Below are positions 43,200-52,700 of a DNA stretch of 64,000 bases, one piece after another. The stretch is from Acidipropionibacterium acidipropionici (lineage in GTDB: Bacteria > Actinomycetota > Actinomycetes > Propionibacteriales > Propionibacteriaceae), in the NCBI RefSeq assembly GCF_001441165.1, contig NZ_CP013126.1, forward strand, positions 2,261,551 through 2,325,550, in the 5' to 3' direction. The translations under genes were made by a program, and so were the position numbers. Every line of letters begins with the position of its first letter. Within the stretch, counting starts at the first letter, position 1. The notes beneath the pieces were generated by a model that worked only from the letters and a program-made list of their open reading frames with translations, did not search any database and was not told the origin of the DNA.

Positions 43200-43666
43200 A
43201 GCGGTCCGAGGACGTCGGCCACATTCGCATCCAGGGCCAGAGTGCCCAGAACCGTGAGGAGTTCTCGCTCCTCGTAGCGGAAATGCGACTCCATGATCGC
43301 CGCGATGCCCTCCAGATGGCTCTCCAGCTGGTCGGGAGGCAGGTCTCTCCCCAGAGACGTCTCGAACCCTGCAACGAGAGTCCCGATCATCGCGTGATCC
43401 TGCTCGAGTTTCCGCAGCGTCGGCGCCAGCTCCGGATGCTCGGCGGCGATGGCCGGGAACAGGGTGCGATCCTCGCCCTGGTGGTGGCCGGTCAGAGCGG
43501 TGCAGAAGCCGTGGCAGAACAGCAGCAGTTCACGGGTCGGGAGAGCGGTCGTCTCCCCGGCCCGTGCGGCGTCCAGGGTGACGTGCAGGGCTTCGCGCAG
43601 TCTGGTGTGGACGGCGCGCAACTCGAGCCCCCAGGCGATGAGCCTGGCCTTGTCGCCCTCAACCAT
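43196..43666 (-). CDS. Hemerythrin-like HHE-domain protein
   Basis: A 156-residue four-helix protein with hemerythrin ligands: LIAWGLELRAVHTRL, GHHQGEDRTLFPAI, LEQDHAMIGTLVAGFE and MESHFRYEERELL. The His and Glu residues fit a diiron site. In actinobacteria such proteins are linked to nitric oxide, oxygen or redox stress. The start is MVEGDKARLIAWG (43666); earlier in-frame codons have no support. It overlaps the racemase stop by 4 nt. Confidence 0.87.
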   Translation of the reverse strand: MVEGDKARLIAWGLELRAVHTRLREALHVTLDAARAGETTALPTRELLLFCHGFCTALTGHHQGEDRTLFPAIAAEHPELAPTLRKLEQDHAMIGTLVAGFETSLGRDLPPDQLESHLEGIAAIMESHFRYEERELLTVLGTLALDANVADVLGPL

Positions 43667-43798
43667 GACAGGGTGGGGGAGTGGACGGGATCGCCATCGT
43701 CCTCCTCCTCGATCCGACGCCTCCATGCCTGGCACGGTCTGCCACCGGCACGCGACGCAGGCGTCACGCTACCGGCGCCCGGTTCAGCCCCTCCGGTT

Positions 43799-43866
43799 CC
43801 CAATGTGGCGTCCAGCGGCAAGAGACGCCGAAGACGGGTCCGCGCGCCGCTGAACGCCACATTCGG
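43799..43866. repeat. Palindromic interspersed repeat, copy D
   Basis: 68 bp with 20-nt arms CCCAATGTGGCGTCCAGCGG and CCGCTGAACGCCACATTCGG, matching at 18 of 20. The right arm resembles copy A (CGCTGAGCGCCACATTCGGG). It sits between the hemerythrin and DUF6157 genes. Confidence 0.85.
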
Positions 43867-43905
43867 TACAGGCCGTGGAGCGCCTCCGGCGGGGATACTG
43901 GGGGC

Positions 43906-44310
43906 ATGGGAACCACGAACTACAGGATGACCTTCATCCAGGTGGCCGAGGACTGCCCGGTCGACGCCGCCCAGCAACCGCCCGTGGGCGCGAAGGGCCC
44001 GAGTGTGGCCGCCTACTCCCTCATCAATGAGCATCCCTACGAGCTGACCAGTGACGATGTGCTGTTCGAGGTGAACGCGATCCGCAAGGAGATTGCCGAG
44101 CGGGACCGGGCCGCGGCGCGTGAGGCGTTCTTCGCCAAGTCCCAGGCCTGCCTGCGGTCCTCACCCCTGACGAAACGGTACGGGTGGGGCATCCATCACG
44201 ACGCCGAGGGACGGGTCGCACTCGTCGCGCTGGGGTCCGAGGAGTACGAGCGCCTCGCCTCTGATCCCGACGTCAAGCAGCTCAGGGCCATGAGGTCCAG
44301 GCGGGCGTGA
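43906..44310 (+). CDS. DUF6157 family protein
   Basis: A 134-residue protein opening MGTTNYRMTFIQVAEDCPVDAAQQPP, then VAAYSLINEHPYELTSDDVLFEVNAIRKEIAERDRAAAREAFFAKSQACLRSSPLTKRYGWGIHHDAEGRVALVALGSEEY. I recognise it as DUF6157; a cold-shock-like or other known fold is not visible. Function unknown. It starts at ATG 43906, shortly after palindrome D. Confidence 0.75.
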   Translation: MGTTNYRMTFIQVAEDCPVDAAQQPPVGAKGPSVAAYSLINEHPYELTSDDVLFEVNAIRKEIAERDRAAAREAFFAKSQACLRSSPLTKRYGWGIHHDAEGRVALVALGSEEYERLASDPDVKQLRAMRSRRA

Positions 44311-44350
44311 GCCGAGGGTCGCAAGGCCCGGCTTCGTGCGTAGCGAAAAC

Positions 44351-44382
44351 TCCACTGAATAAGTGGAATATTTCGTCCACTT
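44351..44382 (+). promoter_or_regulatory. Putative TetR operator upstream of NmrA gene
   Basis: TCCACT-GAATA-AGTGGA (44351-44367) and AAGTGGA-N8-TCCACTT (44361-44382) form two overlapping inverted repeats of TCCACT. They lie 40-70 bp before the nmrA start. The adjacent TetR gene is the obvious candidate ligand-controlled repressor. Confidence 0.5.
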
Positions 44383-44422
44383 CTCCTACGGTCGACCAGA
44401 TCAACCGGAAGGAGAGAACGAC

Positions 44423-45292
44423 ATGAGCACCAACAACCAGAACAGCTCATCGGATGTGGTCGGCGTCGTCGGAGCCACCGGGCATCAGGGTGGGGCGACC
44501 GTGACCGCGCTCCTGGAGGCAGGCGCTCACGTGCGTGCCCTGGTCCGCGATGTCACGTCGCAGTCCGCCCAGAATCTGGCGGCCCGAGGCACGGAGCTGG
44601 TCATCGCCGACCTGGACCGGCCGGACGGGCTGGTGCCGGCTCTTGCCGGAGTAGATGTGCTGTTCGTCATGGCCACCTTCACCGGGCCGAACGGCACCGC
44701 GGGTGAGACCTCGCAGGGCCGGGCCATCGGGGACGCCGCTCAGGCGGCGGGGGTGAGCCGGATCGTCTACAGCTCGGTGGGCGGGGCGGAGCGGCACACC
44801 GGCATCCCCCATTTCGAGAGCAAACGGCGGATCGAGGAGTACCTCGAGACGCTCGCACCGTCGACCACCTTCATCCGGCCGACGTTCTTCATGGACAACT
44901 TCCTCCACAACTCCGAGCCGACGGTGGAGGACGGGACGGTGGTCGTCCGGCTGCCTCTGCCCGCGGGAATCCCGCTTCAGATGGTGTCGGTGCGCGACGT
45001 CGGACGGGCGGCCGCCCATGCCCTGCTGACCCCCTCGGACGTGCCGGGGGACACTGTGGAACTCGTGGGCGACGAGCTGACCGGGGAGCAGATCGCGGCC
45101 GCCTTCGGAGACGTTGAGGGCCTGCCGGCCCGGTACGAGCCGATCCCTGTCGAGGCGTTGGCGGACAAACCGGACCAGCAGGCGATGTTCTCCTGGTTCG
45201 CGCAACTTCCCGCCTACCGGGGCGACGCCCAGACCTCGCGCGCACTGGTGCCCGATCTGCTCGACCTGTGCGGATGGCTGGCACTGCAGTGA
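44423..45292 (+). CDS. NmrA-like NAD(P)-binding protein
   Basis: A 289-residue atypical short-chain dehydrogenase of the NmrA/HSCARG type. The Rossmann motif is VVGVVGATGHQGGATVTALLEAG (~12-34), then VRALVRD. Further features are SSVGGAERHTGIPHFESKRRIEEYL, where the Lys would be catalytic, and FIRPTFFMDNFL. Such proteins sense redox cofactors or reduce quinones. GAAGGAG ribosome site 8 nt upstream. Coupled to TetR by GTGA overlap. Confidence 0.88.
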   Translation: MSTNNQNSSSDVVGVVGATGHQGGATVTALLEAGAHVRALVRDVTSQSAQNLAARGTELVIADLDRPDGLVPALAGVDVLFVMATFTGPNGTAGETSQGRAIGDAAQAAGVSRIVYSSVGGAERHTGIPHFESKRRIEEYLETLAPSTTFIRPTFFMDNFLHNSEPTVEDGTVVVRLPLPAGIPLQMVSVRDVGRAAAHALLTPSDVPGDTVELVGDELTGEQIAAAFGDVEGLPARYEPIPVEALADKPDQQAMFSWFAQLPAYRGDAQTSRALVPDLLDLCGWLALQ

Positions 45293-45870
45293 GCGTCCCG
45301 GCGAGGAGGCCCCGCAGGGACGCACTGGCCAATCAGGAGCGGGTCCTGGCCGCGGCGGTGACGGCGAGGCTGCACGAGGGCCGGCAGATCCCCATGGCCG
45401 AGATCGCCAGGCTGGCCGGGGTCGGTGTCGGTACTCTCTACCGCCGCTTCCCCAACCGGGAGGCGCTCCTGAGCGCGCTCACTGAGCGCTCCTTCGCCCT
45501 GGTGCGCGACCTGGCAGCGGCGTCTGCGTCTCTCGAGGGGCCAGCCGTGGTCTGCCTGGAGCACTTCCTCGACGGCACGATCAGCCATCGCGACCAGCTG
45601 GTGCTGCCGATGCACGGCGGCCCGGTCGAGCTGTCGCAGACCGCAGTGCGGCTGCGCGATGAAGTGCGCGACGCCGTCGCACGGCTGGTCGAACGGGGCG
45701 TGGACGATCGCACCCTGCGCGAGGGGCTGACGCCGGACGACGTCATCACATTCGGGGCCATGCTCGCCCAACCCCTGCCCGGTGTCGCGGACTGGGACAC
45801 GGTGGCGAGGCGCCAGAAGGACATCTTCATCGCCGGAGTGGTCCCGGCGCCGGCCGGCTCCAGTGTGTAG
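45289..45870 (+). CDS. TetR-family regulator
   Basis: A 193-residue repressor with the N-terminal HTH: ERVLAAAVTARLHEGRQIPMAEIARLAGVGVGTLYRRFPNREALLSALTERSF (~18-70). The effector domain follows and is of the SbtR-like type. GTG start overlapping the nmrA stop. It probably represses the nmrA-tetR operon through the AGTGGA repeats upstream; the ligand is unknown. Confidence 0.9.
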   Translation: MSVPARRPRRDALANQERVLAAAVTARLHEGRQIPMAEIARLAGVGVGTLYRRFPNREALLSALTERSFALVRDLAAASASLEGPAVVCLEHFLDGTISHRDQLVLPMHGGPVELSQTAVRLRDEVRDAVARLVERGVDDRTLREGLTPDDVITFGAMLAQPLPGVADWDTVARRQKDIFIAGVVPAPAGSSV

Positions 45871-45923
45871 AGACACCCGGGCCAAGGCACACATTCCGAG
45901 ACAAGCAGGCAAGGAGTACAGAC

Positions 45924-46511
45924 ATGCGAACCCTGGTCATCGGCGCGGCCGTGGAGGCCGGCATCCGAAGGGTGGTCTTCTCCTCGGTCATCCATCCCGG
46001 ACTGTCACTGATCAACCACCGGGCGAAGGGCCCGGTGGAGGAGGCGATCTACGACTCCGGGATGGAGTATGCCGTTCTGCAGCCTGCCCTGTTCTTCCAG
46101 AACTTCGCCGGGGCCTGGGGCCCGACTGTGGCCAGCGGCGTACTGGCCGAGCCGTGGTCGGCCGAGACTCGGTTCTCCCGGGTGGACTACCGCGACGTCG
46201 CAGAGGCGGCCGCAATCGCGCTCACCGAGGACCGTCTTCTGGGCGGCACCTACGAGCTGGCGGCGCCGGGTCTCCATAATCGCCACGACGTCGCCGCGAT
46301 GATCGGCCGCATCACGGGTCGAGACATCCGGGCCGTCCGCAGTGACCCGGCCCGGATGAACGTCCCGGAGGGCCTGCGGGCCATGTTCGCCCACTACGAC
46401 CATGCCGGCCTGGTGAGCAACCCGTTGACGCTCACCGCGGTGCTCGGGCGCGAGCCGCGGATGCTGGAGGAGTACCTCAACGAGCTGAACCGGGCCGATA
46501 CGCGGGAGTAG
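45924..46511 (+). pseudogene. NmrA/NAD(P)H-binding protein with N-terminal internal deletion
   Basis: 195 residues; family members have ~285. It opens MRTLVIGA, the natural start of these proteins, but then jumps directly to AVEAGIRRVVFSSVIHPGLSLINHRAKGPVEEAI, which belongs about 90 residues further on. The rest of the protein, including YAVLQPALFFQNF and RVDYRDVAEAAAIALTE, is normal. The deletion removes most of the NAD-binding Rossmann motif but keeps the frame. A good AAGGAG site is retained. Confidence 0.8.
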
Positions 46512-46569
46512 CTCCCGACATTCGGTTCAGCCCGCGTCCGGGAGGTCTGCCGACGCTACGATCAGGGCC

Positions 46570-47892
46570 ATGGCGACCGTACTGGCCTGGCTCGACGGGG
46601 ATACGAGGCATCGCCAGCGGATGGTCGACATGCTCAATGCGATGGGGGAGAAGACGGCGCTGGACGAGCTTGGCTTCGGGACCATCCGCGACACCTTCGC
46701 CGATGCCCTGTTCCCCGCCACCTCGACCCAGCACACTCACATCCGCTACCTGCTGTTCATCCCATGGATGTTCCGGCACATCGCGGCGGATCCCAGCCTC
46801 AACAGACGAGCGAAGAAAAACGACCGGGCAGCCAGAGACGTGCTCGCCGACGTGAACATGAAGCTCGTCGAGGCTCTCAAACAGGGGCAGAACTACGAGT
46901 CCCGGTCGTCCGCTGATAGGACCGGCGGCATCATCGGTGCCCAGGCCGGTCGGGCGCTGCGCCTGCTCCCCTCCAGCATCTACTGGTCGGCGATGAACAC
47001 CCTTCAGATCCACGAAGGGCCGGAGACATCCCCGATCCGCCTGCTCCATCGCGTCATGGACACCCGTGCTGCATCGACTCGGCGGAGATTCTCAGAGGAG
47101 ACCGACGAGACGGACCGCCTCTCCGACGGGCTCGCCTGGACGCTGCCTCCGGCTCCCGGCGACTTCCTCCGGGCCGATGCTCCTCTGACCTTCGAGCTGA
47201 CCCGCGACGAGGCGGAGTTCCTCGCAGGCCGCTTCCAGCGTGCCGAGCCGCTCCAGGACCGGCCGGTGCTCGAGCAGTCGATGACGGCCTGGTGCATCCG
47301 CGACCACGGCTGCAACACCACCGGCGCGCAGTACCCCTGGGAGCCCGAACTCCTCGAGGCGGCCCCCGACGATATCCGCCGCGTCCTGGTCCACGCCCGG
47401 GACTTCAACCTGCTGACCCGCGGAGCCGCCGCCCAGTACAACGTCCAACTCACCGAGGCCCTCGCCGATCAGACCGGCTCCGGGCCACACGTCGAGCGCG
47501 CCCACGAGGACCTGGATCGCTGGCTGGTCAAGGCCTCGGCGCACGGGGTGCTCTGGGATCGTGACGCGGGCCACCAGGACTTCACCGACTTCCGCGATCT
47601 TGTGCTCAGTCTCAACCCTCGGGTTGCCAGAACCACCCTCGATTTCGTGGAGAGGTGGCTGGACACCGCCCGGCTGGCCACAGCCCGGCACAGCACCACC
47701 GACAACCCGCCGGCACGGGATCTCCTCGCCGCCCGTGAGGCCGCGCTCAAGGGCCGCCGCGCCCGCCTCACGCATGCTGCGGCCCGCGAGGCGCGCACCG
47801 GGATGATGGGCACCGACTACGACTTCCGCTGGTCGGTCGCCCGCCAGTACCTGGATGACATCCACTCAGGTCTGGACGCGGCCGATGCCTGA
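46570..47892 (+). CDS. DUF6361 family protein (putative defence operon, gene 1)
   Basis: A 440-residue protein with the DUF6361 N-terminal motif LDELGFGTIRDTFADALFPATSTQHTHIRYLLFIPWMFRHIA (~36-77), which is characteristic. No enzymatic motif is visible. The middle has YWSAMNTLQIH and a helical C-terminal half rich in Arg, Ala and Asp. The fold and activity of DUF6361 are not known to me. It is the first of three genes with overlapping ATG/stop junctions (ATGCCTGA). Small intergenic gap (58 bp) from the truncated NmrA gene; a promoter probably lies there. Confidence 0.85.
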   Translation: MATVLAWLDGDTRHRQRMVDMLNAMGEKTALDELGFGTIRDTFADALFPATSTQHTHIRYLLFIPWMFRHIAADPSLNRRAKKNDRAARDVLADVNMKLVEALKQGQNYESRSSADRTGGIIGAQAGRALRLLPSSIYWSAMNTLQIHEGPETSPIRLLHRVMDTRAASTRRRFSEETDETDRLSDGLAWTLPPAPGDFLRADAPLTFELTRDEAEFLAGRFQRAEPLQDRPVLEQSMTAWCIRDHGCNTTGAQYPWEPELLEAAPDDIRRVLVHARDFNLLTRGAAAQYNVQLTEALADQTGSGPHVERAHEDLDRWLVKASAHGVLWDRDAGHQDFTDFRDLVLSLNPRVARTTLDFVERWLDTARLATARHSTTDNPPARDLLAAREAALKGRRARLTHAAAREARTGMMGTDYDFRWSVARQYLDDIHSGLDAADA

Positions 47893-49783
47893 ACGCGAGG
47901 ACGTCCTCAACCCAACGAGCCGACTCCTGCTATCCGACGCGCTGCGCCCGCCGCGCGGCTACGAATTGGATCTCGGCGTCGGGACGACATACTCCCTCAA
48001 CCTCGACGCCCTCCTGCTCATCCCGTTCATCCTGTCCTCGGGCCCGGCCGACGGCGATGCCGAGGCGCACCCGACGCGCATGCTGGCCTCGCTGCGCCGG
48101 TTCGCCGACCGTCTCACGGTCTTCGCCCAGGCGGGCAACATCCAGGCGCCGAGGACCTACCGGCCCTTCCACACATTCCTGGAGGACGCCGTCGTCCAGG
48201 TCACCGCCACCCATGAGGGCCGCATCTTCCACCCCAAGATCTGGGCGCTGCGATTCACCGCTCCCGGTCGCCAGGCCCGGCACCGGCTCGTGTGCTCATC
48301 GCGCAACATCACCACCGAGACCATGTGGGACACCATCCTCAGCTGTGACGAGGCCGCATCCGGATCTGACGTTGTCATCGATGCCGCTCCGCTGGTGGAC
48401 TTCCTGCGCACCCTCCTCACCCTGCCCGGCGCCGATGCGCTCACCCCCGGACACCGGAACCAAGTGAACAGCCTCATCGGCTCGCTGTCGGCGATCGGTG
48501 GCTTCGAAGTCCCGGAACCCTTCGAAGGTGGCCGCCTCGTCCCTCTCGGGCTTCCCGGTGCGGACCTGGAGGCCCAGTGGCCCATCCCTCACGGGGAACG
48601 TTCCTGGGGCGTCATCTCACCCTTCCTGGACCCCGGCACTCTCCAACGTCTTCCACGATCAGGCAGTCCTCACATCCTGATCTCCCGGCCCGACACCCTC
48701 GACCGGTTGGCCGGGACGATCGATGGGCTCCGCCGCAGGCCCGACCTCAAAGTGATGAGCAGCTGGACCCAGGCGGCCGACGATGACGAGACATCGGCAG
48801 TCGAGTCCCGCGAGGGGCTGCACGCCAAAGTGTTGGCGTGGTGGGAGCACTACCGCGGCCACATCCTCCTCGGTTCGGCCAACTGCACCTCGGCCGCTTT
48901 CGGCGGCAATATCGAGTTCGGCGTCGAACTGTGGGCCGGCCTGCGCCAGAAGCACGGATGGATTCCCGGCGTTCTGGGCGAGGCCTCCGGCCTGGCCGAC
49001 GTCCTGGAGGACTACCGTCCCGATGCCAGCGACGTCGACGAGGAGGAGGCCGAGCAACAGGCTTTGCACCGCCAGGTCGAACTGGCCCTGGCACAGGTCG
49101 CCCTGGCCTGCCCGAGGCTGCGCGTCAGCGCGGTCGCCGGGGCGGCGGAACCCGCGTTCCAGCTGGCTCTGGAGGCGGCCGCCGCGGCCTTGTCCGCGCT
49201 GGACCGGCCGGGCTGGACGTCGACGGTGCGCCCGCTCAGCATCCCCCAGGAGGGTGCGGTGCAGATCTCGGGCGATGTTGAACCGGGCTGGACCCTCACC
49301 GAGTACGCGCGTGTCACACCCTGGCTCGTTCTGGAGGTCGACGCCGAAGCCGGCGACGCGACCTCCCATCTCGCCCGGGTTGTCAAGGCCGATCTGGTGC
49401 TGGATCCCGGTCTTCCCGCCGATCGGGAGGAACTTGTGATGCGTTCGGTTCTGTCCGATCCGGGCCGGATCCTGGCCTACCTGGGCATGTTGATCGGAGG
49501 TGACGAGACGGTTCTGCCCGAGGCAGGTGGCGCCCTCACAACCACGCACATCGGTGAGGGACCGGCAGAAGCCACGGCTGCGCCGATCGCGGAGATGCTG
49601 GAGCCCCTGCTCCATCTGGCCCATTCCGATCGGGCGCAACTGACCCGCGTGGGACGCGATATCGACGTCCTGTTGGCGCAGAGCCCGCAGGCGCCCGAGC
49701 TTCAGGAGTTGCGCACTTTGTGGGACGCGTTCGCCCCGCTCACGGAGTCGGCAGGTCACGAGGGGGAGGACCGGCATGGATGA
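47885..49783 (+). CDS. Phospholipase D-like protein with two HKD motifs (putative defence operon, gene 2)
   Basis: 632 residues. The PLD catalytic pattern H-x-K...N is present twice: His116-Pro-Lys118 (FHPKIWALRF) with Asn141 in SSRNIT, and His313-Ala-Lys315 (GLHAKVLAW) with Asn333 in GSANCTSAAF and Glu344. One chain with two motifs can make the full PLD active site, as in nucleases of the Nuc/BfiI and phospholipase group. No signal peptide or membrane segment is seen, so it is cytoplasmic. The last 200 residues are of unknown type. It is coupled to both neighbours by 8-nt overlaps, suggesting a complex of fixed ratio. Confidence 0.85.
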   Translation: MPEREDVLNPTSRLLLSDALRPPRGYELDLGVGTTYSLNLDALLLIPFILSSGPADGDAEAHPTRMLASLRRFADRLTVFAQAGNIQAPRTYRPFHTFLEDAVVQVTATHEGRIFHPKIWALRFTAPGRQARHRLVCSSRNITTETMWDTILSCDEAASGSDVVIDAAPLVDFLRTLLTLPGADALTPGHRNQVNSLIGSLSAIGGFEVPEPFEGGRLVPLGLPGADLEAQWPIPHGERSWGVISPFLDPGTLQRLPRSGSPHILISRPDTLDRLAGTIDGLRRRPDLKVMSSWTQAADDDETSAVESREGLHAKVLAWWEHYRGHILLGSANCTSAAFGGNIEFGVELWAGLRQKHGWIPGVLGEASGLADVLEDYRPDASDVDEEEAEQQALHRQVELALAQVALACPRLRVSAVAGAAEPAFQLALEAAAAALSALDRPGWTSTVRPLSIPQEGAVQISGDVEPGWTLTEYARVTPWLVLEVDAEAGDATSHLARVVKADLVLDPGLPADREELVMRSVLSDPGRILAYLGMLIGGDETVLPEAGGALTTTHIGEGPAEATAAPIAEMLEPLLHLAHSDRAQLTRVGRDIDVLLAQSPQAPELQELRTLWDAFAPLTESAGHEGEDRHG

Positions 49784-52700
49784 CGCTGACTGGCAGATCG
49801 ACGTCGAGGCCGAACTCGAACCGCTCAAGGATTTCCAGCGCCGGACCGTCGAGAACGCATTCAATCGGCTGTACGGCGACGCCGACCCGGTCGACTCCTT
49901 CCTCGTCGCCGATGAGGTCGGGCTGGGCAAGACCCTGGTCGCCCGCGGCGTCATCGCCCGCGCCGTCGACCACGTTCTGCGGATTGAGGGCCGCTCCCAG
50001 GCCCGCATCCTTTACATCTGTTCGAATGCCCAGATCGCCCGACAGAACCTGCCCAAACTCACGTTGGGCCCGAGAACCGCCCGCGCGGAACAGTCGGCGA
50101 CGCGCCTCACGCTGATGCCCGCCGCCCCGTCCTCGCAGCGTCTCACCTTCACCGCCTTCACCCCGGGCACCTCCATCAGCTTCGGCGATCCGCTGGGACA
50201 CGCCGACGAACGAGTCCGCCTCTACCTGCTGCTGAAACATGCCGGGATCGTCGACGACAGCACTGCAGAGTCGCGGGAGGCCTGGAGACAGTTCCTACGA
50301 GGGTGGTCGGGCCTCGAAAGCTTCTCGCACCAGATCAGCAGTGCGCAGGACAGGAGGATGTGGGACAGTCCGGACGAGCACCGCCTGGCCGAGGCTCTGC
50401 GCCGCGACCTCGATGAGGGAGTTGGGTTCGGGGCGGTGATCGGAACCGGTGATCCCGGACGGCGGCTGACGACGTCGCGCCTCATCGGGATCGTCGATGA
50501 GTTCCGTGGCGTGGACATTGAGCCGGACGGGGACCTGTCGAACAGGCGTACTGAGGCAGTCGCCGTCCTCCGGCGCCGTCTGGCCTGGCTCGTCGCCGCG
50601 TCATTCCGCCCGGATCTGGTGGTCCTCGATGAGTTCCAGCGGTTCAAGGACCTGTTGCCCGACCCCGCTGCCGATGACGCGCGCCGGGATGACGTGGAGT
50701 TCAGCCGCAAGTTGATGGCGATCATGCTCGGGCGGCTGGAGGGAGACGGGCGCCCGTCCAGGATGCTGCTCCTGTCGGCCACGCCCTACCGGATGTACAC
50801 CCAGGGCCGTGACGCCGAGGGCGACGAGCACTACGACGACTTCATCGCAACGGTCCGTGCCCTGGCAGATGGGAGGACGACGACGCCGTCCGGCCATTCT
50901 CATGCCGACTCGGTGGAGAAGGGCCTGGCAACTGTCCGTCGGGCCATGCGGTCTCATGATCTCGAACGTGCCCGGCAGGGGCGAGACCTGGTTCAGGACG
51001 AGCTGCGACGGATCATGTCACGGACCGAGCGGCTGGCCGCCACCCCGGATCGCGACGGCATGCTCACAACGGTGAACACTCCGGCCGGGCCACTGACGGC
51101 AGCAGATGTGGCCGACTACGTCTCCCTTCGGGCGGTGGCCCGCTGCGTGGGCTCCTACGACCCGTTGGAACTGTGGCGGTCCGCGCCCCACACGTTGGCG
51201 ATGATGGACGAGCGCACCCGCTACGACATGGAGAAGCGGATCCACCGCATCCTTCGACCTGACACGCAAGGCGAGGTGGATGATCGAGCCATCGCCGACG
51301 TCGCCGCAGCGCTGGCGCTACCCGGGCAGCATCGGGTGGCAGCACCGGTGTACGACGACGCCTCCGATTCCTCGAACGATGACGCCGGTGACGGGGCGCA
51401 GGGCGATGCGGACTCCCTCACAGGGTTGGCCCGGATGAGAATTGATGCCGGGAATCCGAAGATGCGCACGCTGATGAGGGACCTGTGGGGAGACTCTGGC
51501 GCGGAAGACGACGGCACCCCCGAGTCGTGGCGGATGATCTGGGTACCTCCCGCGATGCCTCGTCGCCGTCTGTCCGGCCCCTACCGGGGGGCCGGGCGCT
51601 TCTCGAAACGCCTCGTGTTCTCCCAGTGGGCGGTGGCGCCGAAGTCGATCTCGATCCTGGTGAGCAACCGCTCCCAGTCGCTGGCCCGTGATGCGGCGCG
51701 AAGCGTGCGAGGGGACAGCTGGCAACCGCTGAGGTATCCGCTGCGCCCGGGCGTCCGGAAGGAATCCGGGTCGCTGTCCAAGGTGTGGACGTGGGGGATG
51801 GCCTATCCCTCCTGGGTCCTGGCGGAGCTCGGCGACGTCACCGGGTACACGCGGCGGACCGGACAGAGCCTTCCCGTCGATCCGGACGAGCAGCGTCGGG
51901 ACGTGGCCGAGCGCCTGCGCCCCCGACTCGCGGAACTCGCCGAGCGGTTCGGCGAGGGCCGCGGCGCGGTGGACGCTCGATGGTACGGCGTCGCCGGGGT
52001 CCTGCTGGATCGCCTGGCGGCCACGGTGTCGGGTGCGCCATGGGTGGGCCCCGCGCGCCTTGGCCTGGTGGGCAGCCTGCCCGGGAATTCCGAGGGGATC
52101 CATGCTCATCTGGAAGCGCTCGACGACCCCGGGACCCTTGGTGCCCAGCCCGACGATCTCGCCGACCGGTTGGCCCAGCTGGCGCTGGCGGCGCCGGGAG
52201 TGTGCGCTCTGAGGGCACTGGCGGGCGTGGAGTCGGGGGACTCGAGTGAGCAATGGTCGGATGCGCTGCGGTGGAAGCCGGTGCGAAGCGGGGCGTTGCG
52301 GATCGGTTGGGCGATGCTCAGACTGTTCGACCGGGCCGAGATCCAGGCCGCCATCTGGGCCGGGTTCCAGGTGGACCACGGCCGCCGACTGGCCGAGGAG
52401 GATCCTGAATCCAGGTCCCAGGCATACCTGAGAGCGGCGCTGGACCAATGCCTGGCCGGGGACCTGGATGCTGTCTTTTCGGAGTACCTTCACCAGATCG
52501 GCGAGGCCGTCGGCATGTTCGAGTCCGGACGCGGGACTGACGCGATGACCAGGGTCGTCGACGAGGTCGTCTCAGCGCTGACCATCAAGACTGCCAACCA
52601 GCAGCTGCGGCCACTGACCGTTCAGGACGGTCGGGTCATGGAGGCCGAGCCCGAGAAGATGCCGTGCCGTTTCGCGCTGAGATACGGAGATGCGGCTGCC

